A DNA stretch of 5,715 nt from DASQVO01 sp035640715 (GTDB lineage Bacteria; Actinomycetota; Actinomycetes; Streptosporangiales; Streptosporangiaceae): contig DASQVO010000059.1 of NCBI GenBank assembly GCA_035640715.1, positions 1 to 5,715 on the forward strand, written 5' to 3'. A program made the position numbers and the translations under genes. The notes below the pieces were generated by a model that was not told where the DNA came from, searched no databases, and was given only the letters and a program-made list of their open reading frames with translations. Positions 1 through 4,033 of this stretch are shown here, in pieces. How positions within the stretch are numbered: position 1 is the first letter of the stretch; each line of letters opens with the position of its first letter.

Positions 1-61
1 TGACCGCCCGGCGGGGAACCCCCGGGGGCGGGTGCAGCCGCGCTAACGGTTGGCTGCGGGC

Positions 62-81
62 GCCGGTCACATGCCGGTCAC
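62..81. repeat. Tandem 9-bp direct repeat, 11-bp period
   Basis: GCCGGTCAC occurs at 62-70 and again at 73-81, one helical turn apart. An inverted partial copy, TGACCG, lies at 1-6 and can pair with CGGTCA at 64-69. The spacing would suit a protein binding the same DNA face twice, but no adjacent gene identifies a regulator. The repeat is seen directly; a function is speculative. Confidence 0.35.
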
Positions 82-209
82 TGTCCCTGGCCAGCCGGAG
101 GTGATCCCGGCCGGCACTCCATCTCGATGTCTAGTTCGATATTAACGGGAGGATCTGGCATTCCCGGCGCATCACACGAACTGTTGATCGAGAGAATTAT
201 GGAGTTGAT

Positions 210-242
210 ACTGGCATGCTCGCGCATTCGAGTGTCGCCAGT
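210..242. other. Two-tier stem-loop in AT-richer intergenic DNA
   Basis: ACTGGC (210-215) pairs perfectly with GCCAGT (237-242). Inside it, CTCG (219-222) pairs with CGAG (229-232), extendable by a G-U pair at 218/233. The two stems are separated by a small asymmetric interior loop and capped by six bases. It could be part of a small RNA, an operator or a chance structure. No U-tract follows on either strand, so it is a weak terminator candidate. Confidence 0.3.
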
Positions 243-585
243 TCTCAGCGATACGGACTGTGCGTGATTGTCGGTGGCTGCACGCATGGGTGCTGGTGAC
301 TGACGGGACCAGTGGTTAGGGGCTTCCATTCATGTCACCGACCTGCGGATACTGGGTCCGACATACACATAGCCGCCTGTTCGGAGCGGAGTCCAAAGCG
401 CGCGAGGGTTCCGGCTTGCCCCTGCCTGGGTGATCGTGAACCATAGTTCGGGGCGATCCCAGGTAGTGGCGGTCTGCCGGGCGTTCGCCATCCGCGGCTG
501 GACGGGACCCGGGTTCCTTGACGCCGAGCCATCGGACAGCGCGCAGCGTATGCGCTGACCGCTGGACCCTGGTCACGTCCCTGCC

Positions 586-617
586 TCGACAGGAACGTCA
601 TAGGTCGCCGCTACCTT
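586..617 (+). promoter_or_regulatory. Possible hicAB promoter, leaderless type
   Basis: TACCTT at 612-617 fits the actinobacterial -10 pattern TANNNT and ends seven bases before the GTG start of hicA at 625, the usual geometry of a leaderless transcript. TCGACA at 586-591 resembles a -35 element, but the 20-base spacer is long. No good Shine-Dalgarno sequence lies before the GTG, which also favours a leaderless message. This is a motif match only. Confidence 0.3.
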
Positions 618-624
618 CTGGCAG

Positions 625-882
625 GTGAGACCCGCGAAGCTGTTTGCCCGCATCACCAATGGCACCGTCACGAACATCGCCTTCTCCGACCTGGTGATTC
701 TGCTGAACTCGCTAAGGTTCAGGGAGATTGGCGGCAAGGGCAGCCATCGGGTCTTTGCCCGGCCCGGCGTCACAGAGTTTCTTACGCTTCAAGAGGAATG
801 CGGCCAGGCGAAGCCCTATCAGGTGCGCCAAGTGGCGACCCTGAGCCGCCGATCCAATTTGCATCTGGAGGGAGAGCCGTGA
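625..882 (+). CDS. hicA: HicA-family toxin (putative mRNA interferase)
   Basis: The 85-residue product matches the HicA toxin family, small double-stranded-RNA-binding-fold proteins that cleave mRNA when not held by HicB. The core runs from about residue 20 to 78. GSH at 39-41 supplies the expected catalytic histidine (His41), followed by VFARPG, a TLQEE strand and the AKPYQVRQV helix, a layout I associate with a HicA subgroup having a KLF-like N-terminus. That N-terminus (residues 4-7 AKLF) supports the GTG start at 625 rather than a later one. The stop overlaps the hicB start in GTGA (879-882), so the two genes are translationally coupled, toxin first, as is common for hicAB. Its base composition is less GC-rich than thrS or icd, which suggests acquisition by transfer. 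The family call is firm; toxicity is inferred. Confidence 0.85.
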   Translation: MRPAKLFARITNGTVTNIAFSDLVILLNSLRFREIGGKGSHRVFARPGVTEFLTLQEECGQAKPYQVRQVATLSRRSNLHLEGEP

Positions 883-1088
883 CCCCATATCGCATTGAAG
901 TGCACTGGAGCCCAGAGGATGACGTGTGGATTGCGAGCGTTCCCGACCTTCCGTACTGCACGGCACACGGACCGACCCCACATGAGGCGGTGGCCGAAGT
1001 AGAGATCGCCATCGAGGCGTGGCTGCAGGCCGCGGACGCTCTTGGCCGTCGTGCGCCGGAGCCGTCAGTCCGGGCAGCGGGCGCCTAG
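879..1088 (+). CDS. hicB: HicB-family antitoxin (short form)
   Basis: The 69-residue product matches the HicB antitoxin family, which binds and neutralises HicA. It shows the usual partial RNase-H-like fold: an opening strand (YRIEVHWSPED), the segment WIASVPDLPYCTAHGPTPHEA (residues about 16-36), then a helix ending in IEAWLQAADALGR and a tail with PEP. No helix-turn-helix or ribbon-helix-helix domain follows, so this copy may not bind DNA itself. The start is GTG at 879, because GGAGGGAG at 867-874 is a strong ribosome binding site just upstream and the family similarity begins here. An in-frame upstream start at 798 would lie inside hicA and add 27 residues unlike the family. The gene overlaps hicA by four bases and a short hairpin covers its stop codon. 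Confidence 0.85.
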   Translation: MTPYRIEVHWSPEDDVWIASVPDLPYCTAHGPTPHEAVAEVEIAIEAWLQAADALGRRAPEPSVRAAGA

Positions 1089-1096
1089 GAAGGCGC
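1081..1096 (+). terminator. Hairpin over the hicB stop codon
   Basis: GCGCCT (1081-1086) and AGGCGC (1091-1096) form a perfect 6-bp stem with an AGGA loop; the TAG stop of hicB (1086-1088) lies in it. A second perfect hairpin, CTCGCC/GGCGAG with a 3-base loop, follows at 1121-1135. Neither has a U-tract, as is common for actinobacterial terminators. Together they are reasonable candidates for ending the hicAB transcript. Confidence 0.4.
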
Positions 1097-1220
1097 AACA
1101 TCCTCGCCCGGGGACTGCTGCTCGCCGCTGGCGAGACCGTCCCTGCGCACGCCCCGGGCACGGGGCACCACGCCCGCGTAAGCCCGCGCACGCGGCAGCG
1201 GGAACCACCCGGAGCACGGC

Positions 1221-1354
1221 ATGAGCCGCCCGGGGATCCCCGCCGTTCACGGCGAGGATGATGTCAGCTCATCTTCGCCCGTATCCGCGAACGGAACCTG
1301 GACTACTGGGCGATCTCCGAGACCCTGCACATGACCCCGTCTCTGTTATCGTGA
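1221..1354 (+). pseudogene. Frameshifted small ORF, unknown family
   Basis: An ATG at 1221 has a good ribosome binding site (GGAG, 1211-1214) and begins MSRPGIPAVHGEDDV (1221-1265). From 1265 the plausible coding frame moves by -1, giving QLIFARIRERNLDYWAISE and so on to a TGA at 1352-1354. In that second frame most codons end in G or C and the sequence looks like a helix-turn-helix segment, whereas the original frame becomes serine-rich and stops at 1332. One missing base near 1265 would explain both halves as a single protein of about 44 residues. I do not recognise the family. The region also holds the 12-bp palindrome CGGGGATCCCCG at 1231-1242. It could be chance. Confidence 0.25.
1347..1352 (+). 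promoter_or_regulatory. Candidate -10 element for the thrS leader
   Basis: TATCGT fits TANNNT and ends seven bases before the ATG at 1360, so transcription would start at or next to that ATG and give a leaderless leader-peptide message. This agrees with the lack of a clear Shine-Dalgarno sequence before 1360. No good -35 match is present at normal spacing, so the assignment rests on geometry alone. Confidence 0.35.
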
Positions 1355-1359
1355 TCGGC

Positions 1360-1410
1360 ATGAAGCGCGCTGCCATAACGACGACGCCGGAGAGTGTCCC
1401 GGCGCGCTGA
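1360..1410 (+). CDS. Threonine-rich leader peptide of the thrS attenuator
   Basis: This 16-codon ORF reads MKRAAITTTPESVPAR and then TGA. Codons 7-9 are three consecutive threonine codons, all ACG (1378-1386), preceded by the rare isoleucine codon ATA. It ends 85 bases before thrS and 13 bases before a perfect terminator-like hairpin. Amino-acid-codon runs in a short ORF ahead of a hairpin and a gene for the same amino acid are the hallmark of ribosome-mediated attenuation, as in the E. coli thr operon leader. Here the regulated gene is a threonyl-tRNA synthetase, so the sensed signal would be charged tRNA-Thr. The frame stays open upstream to ATGs at 1258 and 1261, so a roughly 50-residue product is possible; the 1360 start is preferred because of size and the -10 spacing. 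Codons are seen directly; the regulatory role is inferred. Confidence 0.65.
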   Translation: MKRAAITTTPESVPAR

Positions 1411-1438
1411 CCGATGTCTTAGTCCGAAGCCCCGGGGC
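1386..1438 (+). promoter_or_regulatory. Alternative leader-RNA pairings (protector and antiterminator)
   Basis: GCCGG (1386-1390) can pair with CCGGC (1399-1403), starting right at the last threonine codon. The segment GTCCCGG (1396-1402) can instead pair with CCGGGGC (1432-1438), with one G-U pair, using up the inner half of the left arm of the terminator hairpin. This gives the standard 1:2, 2:3, 3:4 scheme: a ribosome stalled on ACG blocks 1:2 and frees 2:3, while one reaching the stop codon covers segment 2 and lets 3:4 form. AGCGCGC (1364-1370) can also pair with GCGCGCT (1402-1408). The antiterminator is much shorter than the terminator, so it would have to act kinetically. Pairings were found by eye, without energy calculation. 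Confidence 0.45.
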
Positions 1439-1457
1439 GAGTGCCCCGGGGCTTCGG
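1424..1457 (+). terminator. Attenuator hairpin upstream of thrS
   Basis: CCGAAGCCCCGGGGC (1424-1438) and GCCCCGGGGCTTCGG (1443-1457) form a perfect 15-bp stem with a GAGT loop. It lies between the Thr-codon leader ORF and thrS, 38 bases before the thrS ATG, so thrS transcripts from the leader promoter must pass through it. There is no U-tract (CTTGCGG follows), as is often the case in actinobacteria. The stem leaves the thrS ribosome binding site at 1484-1489 free, which favours control of transcription rather than translation. Confidence 0.75.
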
Positions 1458-1495
1458 CTTGCGGTCGCTCGCCCGATATCCGCGAGGAGACCGCC

Positions 1496-2722
1496 ATGCA
1501 TGACCACCGCAAGCTCGGCCGTGAGTTGGACCTGTTCGGCACCGACCCGCTGATCGGCGCGGGACTGCCGTACTGGCTACCCGACGGCGCAACCGTACGG
1601 CACACTCTGGAGGAGTACATCCGCAACCAGGAGCGGCAGGCGGGCTACCGGCACGTGTACTCGCCCGTGCTCGGCAAACGGGAACTGTACGAGATCTCCG
1701 GGCACTGGTCGCACTACGGCGATGACATGTTCCCTCCCATGGACCTGGGCGGTGAGCAGGTCGTCCTGCGGCCGAGTCTGTGCCCGCACCACGCGGTGAT
1801 CTACCGCTCCGGCTCTCACAGCTACCGTGAGCTGCCCCTGCGCATGGCCGAGCTGGGCGGCATGTACCGCTCGGAGCTGTCAGGCGTGCTCGGCGGGCTG
1901 ACCCGCGTGCGGGCCATCCAGCTCAACGACGCGCACATCTTCTGCACCCTGGACCAGGTCGCCGACGAGGCGCGCGGTGCCCTGGAGATGATCCGCCGGG
2001 CGTACCAGGCGCTGGGCATCACCCCGACCCGCTACCGGCTCTCCCTCCCAGGCCCCGGCGGCAAGTACGTCGCCGCGCCTGAGCTGTGGCAGCGGTCCAC
2101 CGCCCTGCTGACTGAGGTCCTGGACTGCTCCGGCCTGCCCTACGAGGCGGCCGAAGGAGAGGCCGCGTTCTACGGGCCAAAGATCGACGTCCAAGTCACC
2201 GACAGCGCTGGCCGGGAGTTCACCCTGTCCACCGTCCAGGTCGACTTCCACCAGCCCGAGCAGTTCGACCTGCACTACATCGGCGCGGACGGCGCCAAAC
2301 ACCGCCCGGTCATGGTCCACCGCAGCATCATCGGCAGCGTCGAGCGGGCCGTTGCCCATCTGATCGAACAGCACGGCGGCGCCTTCCCCGCCTGGCTGGC
2401 CCCCGCCCAGCTGGTGATCCTCCCGGTATCCGAGGCCGAACTGCCCAACGCCGCAGCACTCGCCCGGCGCTGCCTCGACCTGGGGCTGCGCGCCGAAGTT
2501 GCCGGGCCGGAACGCGGCAGTCTGGGCGCACGCATCCGGGAGGCCCGCCTGATCCCCTACCAAGCCGTGATCGGCGCCAAAGAAGCCGCCGACGACCACG
2601 TCGCCCTGCGCCTGCGGGACGGACGCCGCCTCGACCCACAATCCGCCGACGACGTCCTCACCCGTATCCGCGCTCTCGTTGACGCCCACAGCACCGGCCT
2701 GTGGGACCACGACGCCTCATAA
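1496..2722 (+). CDS. thrS: Threonyl-tRNA synthetase, short form without editing domain
   Basis: This 408-residue cytoplasmic class II enzyme attaches threonine to tRNA-Thr. It begins directly at the catalytic core (DHRKLGRELDLF), so the N-terminal TGS and editing domains of the usual roughly 640-residue bacterial ThrRS are absent. The catalytic domain spans about residues 1-290. Zinc ligands are Cys96, His147 and His275 (E. coli Cys334, His385, His511); motif 2 is YRSE with Arg125; AFYGPK lies at 224-229; motif 3 is HRSIIGSVER at 275-284. The anticodon-binding domain follows to the end (from about AWLAPAQLVILPVS). All key residues are present, so it should be active. The start at 1496 follows GAGGAG at 1484-1489; an in-frame ATG at 1394 would read through the attenuator hairpin and is rejected. 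Positions matching E. coli Leu489 and Leu493 are Gln253 and Phe257, changes in the borrelidin pocket. It is probably a second ThrRS. Confidence 0.92.
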   Translation: MHDHRKLGRELDLFGTDPLIGAGLPYWLPDGATVRHTLEEYIRNQERQAGYRHVYSPVLGKRELYEISGHWSHYGDDMFPPMDLGGEQVVLRPSLCPHHAVIYRSGSHSYRELPLRMAELGGMYRSELSGVLGGLTRVRAIQLNDAHIFCTLDQVADEARGALEMIRRAYQALGITPTRYRLSLPGPGGKYVAAPELWQRSTALLTEVLDCSGLPYEAAEGEAAFYGPKIDVQVTDSAGREFTLSTVQVDFHQPEQFDLHYIGADGAKHRPVMVHRSIIGSVERAVAHLIEQHGGAFPAWLAPAQLVILPVSEAELPNAAALARRCLDLGLRAEVAGPERGSLGARIREARLIPYQAVIGAKEAADDHVALRLRDGRRLDPQSADDVLTRIRALVDAHSTGLWDHDAS

Positions 2723-2732
2723 CAGGTAGCGC

Positions 2733-2774
2733 GGTCAGCGCCTGCTGCCCCCGGGCGCGAGCAGGCTGGTGACC
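2733..2774. terminator. Hairpin just after thrS, between convergent genes
   Basis: GCCTGCT (2740-2746) pairs with AGCAGGC (2760-2766). Outside it, GGTCA (2733-2737) pairs with TGACC (2770-2774) across a small interior loop. It begins ten bases after the thrS stop and could work on both strands. Further hairpins follow: ATACG/CGTAT at 2781-2794 and GCCGTG/CACGGC at 2814-2830. No U-tract is present. Confidence 0.6.
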
Positions 2775-2892
2775 TCGGCGATACGCGCCCGTATGGCAGC
2801 GGTGAGGGCCGCTGCCGTGGCGGACACGGCGCGGCACCGCGGCAGCCTGACCCGGCCACGTCCGCCGGCAGGCCGATCGCCCGCCGGCGGAT

Positions 2893-2906
2893 GCCGGGTA
2901 TCCGGC
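2893..2906 (-). terminator. Small hairpin just after mdh
   Basis: GCCGG (2893-2897) and CCGGC (2902-2906) form a 5-bp stem with a 4-base loop, five bases past the mdh stop codon. It is short, and may work with the larger hairpins at 2733-2830 to end the minus-strand transcript. Confidence 0.35.
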
Positions 2907-2911
2907 CGGGA

Positions 2912-3868
2912 TCAGAGACTGGCGACGTCGGCCTGCTTGGCCCGTACCGCCTCGGCGGCTTCCCGCAGCCCGGCCAGCTCGGATTCGGTGAGATCACGCT
3001 CCACCACGCGCTTGACGCCGACCGCGCCGATCTCCGCCTCAACACCGAGGTACACGCCGGAGATGCCGTACTGGCCGTCCACCCACGCACACACCGGCAA
3101 GACGGCCCCGGCATCTTCGGCGACCGCGCGGGCCATCCGGGCCGCGGCGGCCGACGGGGCGTAGTACGCTGACCCGCTCTTCAGCAAGGCCACGATCTCG
3201 CCTCCGCCGTTGCGGGTGCGCTGCACAAGCTGCTCGATGTCGGCCGCGGGCATCAGCTCCGCGAGCGGCTTCCCGTCGACCGTGCACGCCGATGGGACCG
3301 GCACCATGGTGTCGCCGTGCGAGCCGAGCGTGAGCGTGCGCACGGAGCCGACCGGGACGCCGAGCTTCTCCGCCACGAAATAGCTGAACCTCGCGGTGTC
3401 CAGCATGCCGGCCTGGCCCATCACGCGGTGCGCCGGGAACCCGGATACCTTGGCGGCCAGCGCGGTCATCTCGTCCAGCGGGTTCGAGACGACGATCAGC
3501 ACCGCGTCGGGCGCATGCTTGACCACGTTCTCGGTGACGTTGCGGACGATCTTCGCGTTGGTCTCGATCAGGTCCATCCGGCTCATCCCGGGCTTGCGCG
3601 GCAGCCCGGCCGTGATGACCACGATGCCGGAGCCGCCGACCGTCTCGTAGCCCTCGCCGCTGGAACCCGTCGTCTGCCCGGTGACCTTGGTCTCAAAGCC
3701 CTCGATCGGCCGGGACTGGCTGATGTCGAGCGCGAGTCCTTCCGGCTTACCCTCGACGATGTCGGTCAGCACGACTTCCTCGAAGATGTCGTACTCGGCA
3801 AGACGCTGCGCGGTGGTCGAGCCGTAGAAGCCGGCCCCGACGACGGTCACCTTCCCCTTGCGTGTCAT
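2912..3868 (-). CDS. mdh: Malate dehydrogenase, LDH-like (NAD-dependent)
   Basis: The 318-residue product interconverts malate and oxaloacetate with NAD in the TCA cycle. It belongs to the lactate-dehydrogenase-like MDH group (Chloroflexus type), not the cytosolic-type MDH I associate with Streptomyces. The Rossmann motif GAGFYG is at 11-16 with Asp36 ending the second strand, typical for NAD. The substrate loop PRKPGMSR has Arg91 and Arg97; Arg91 in the specificity position points to malate rather than lactate. SNPLD is at 128-132, the Asp157/Arg160 pair lies in GMLDTARF, and catalytic His184 is in GSHGD. A glycine/serine-rich stretch at about 64-81 is roughly six residues longer than in the Chloroflexus enzyme as I recall it. 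The start has AAAGGAG (3878-3884) nine bases upstream, within the palindrome GGAGATCTCC. The gene lies 165 bases after icd on the same strand and converges with thrS. Confidence 0.93.
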   Translation of the reverse strand: MTRKGKVTVVGAGFYGSTTAQRLAEYDIFEEVVLTDIVEGKPEGLALDISQSRPIEGFETKVTGQTTGSSGEGYETVGGSGIVVITAGLPRKPGMSRMDLIETNAKIVRNVTENVVKHAPDAVLIVVSNPLDEMTALAAKVSGFPAHRVMGQAGMLDTARFSYFVAEKLGVPVGSVRTLTLGSHGDTMVPVPSACTVDGKPLAELMPAADIEQLVQRTRNGGGEIVALLKSGSAYYAPSAAAARMARAVAEDAGAVLPVCAWVDGQYGISGVYLGVEAEIGAVGVKRVVERDLTESELAGLREAAEAVRAKQADVASL

Positions 3869-3940
3869 ACCGGAGATCTCCTTTGTTCCCAGTGTTCAGG
3901 TAAGCGCAGCCCGGGACGCTCGCCCAGTCCCGTTCGGCAT

Positions 3941-4010
3941 CCGTGTCCCGGCCTGCAGCGGCGCGGGCGGTCAGGTTCCGTGTCCTGACCGGCAGCGGTG
4001 CTGGCGGTCA
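3941..4010. repeat. Imperfect 33-bp direct repeat between icd and mdh
   Basis: Segments 3941-3973 and 3978-4010 are each 33 bases and match at 28 positions by my count, with a 37-base period. No third copy is visible on either side. The repeat fills nearly half of the 165-base icd-mdh gap and contains no coding frame I trust. The junction between the copies creates the hairpin listed separately. Confidence 0.6.
3968..3991 (-). terminator. Hairpin downstream of icd
   Basis: CGGTCAGG (3968-3975) and CCTGACCG (3984-3991) form a perfect 8-bp stem with an 8-base loop, 42 bases beyond the icd stop in the direction of transcription. No U-tract follows. It may end or attenuate icd transcripts before mdh, or stabilise a processed icd mRNA 3' end; the sequence does not decide which. 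Confidence 0.4.
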
Positions 4011-4033
4011 TGTCGCCGCCTGCCCGCAGGGGC

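Larger units (their letters stand above)
1..624. other. Gene-poor region left of hicAB
   Basis: I see no convincing gene here. Open frames on the minus strand (for example 329-78 and 601-335) have mixed third-position composition, resemble no family I know and lack clear ribosome binding sites. Visible structure includes a hairpin with arms 4-9 and 26-31, another with arms 34-39 and 52-57, a two-tier hairpin at 210-242 in a locally AT-richer stretch, and a near-palindrome CAGCG-TATG-CGCTG at 544-557 upstream of hicA. TTGATC (184-189) and GATACT (207-212), 17 bases apart, could be a weak plus-strand promoter, but no gene follows it directly. The hairpin at 4-31 may terminate a gene lying left of the window; that is inference. 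Confidence 0.5.

Noticed and set aside
78..329. Possible small peptide gene on the minus strand
   Set aside because: The 83-residue product has few cysteines, no known leader or core pattern and mixed third-position composition. No modification or transport genes are nearby.
1019..1261. Plus-strand open frame after hicB
   Set aside because: It starts inside hicB in another frame, is arginine- and proline-rich as expected from random GC-rich DNA, and resembles no family.
1360..1495. T-box riboswitch upstream of thrS
   Set aside because: T-boxes often precede synthetase genes, but I see no T-box core like AGGGTGGNACCGCG and no matching specifier stem. The Thr-codon ORF explains the leader better.
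1394..1495. In-frame upstream ATG extending ThrRS by 34 residues
   Set aside because: The extension is translated from the attenuator hairpin, resembles no ThrRS domain and lacks a ribosome binding site, whereas 1496 has GAGGAG six bases upstream.
1880..2710. Minus-strand open frame of 276 codons opposite thrS
   Set aside because: It mirrors the codon pattern of thrS, has no recognisable domain and overlaps a well-supported gene.
3317..3988. Plus-strand open frame opposite mdh
   Set aside because: It is antisense to mdh, rich in residues expected from complementing GC-rich codons, with no family resemblance.
3941..4010. CRISPR-like repeat
   Set aside because: Only two imperfect copies with a 4-base gap are present, without spacers or cas genes.
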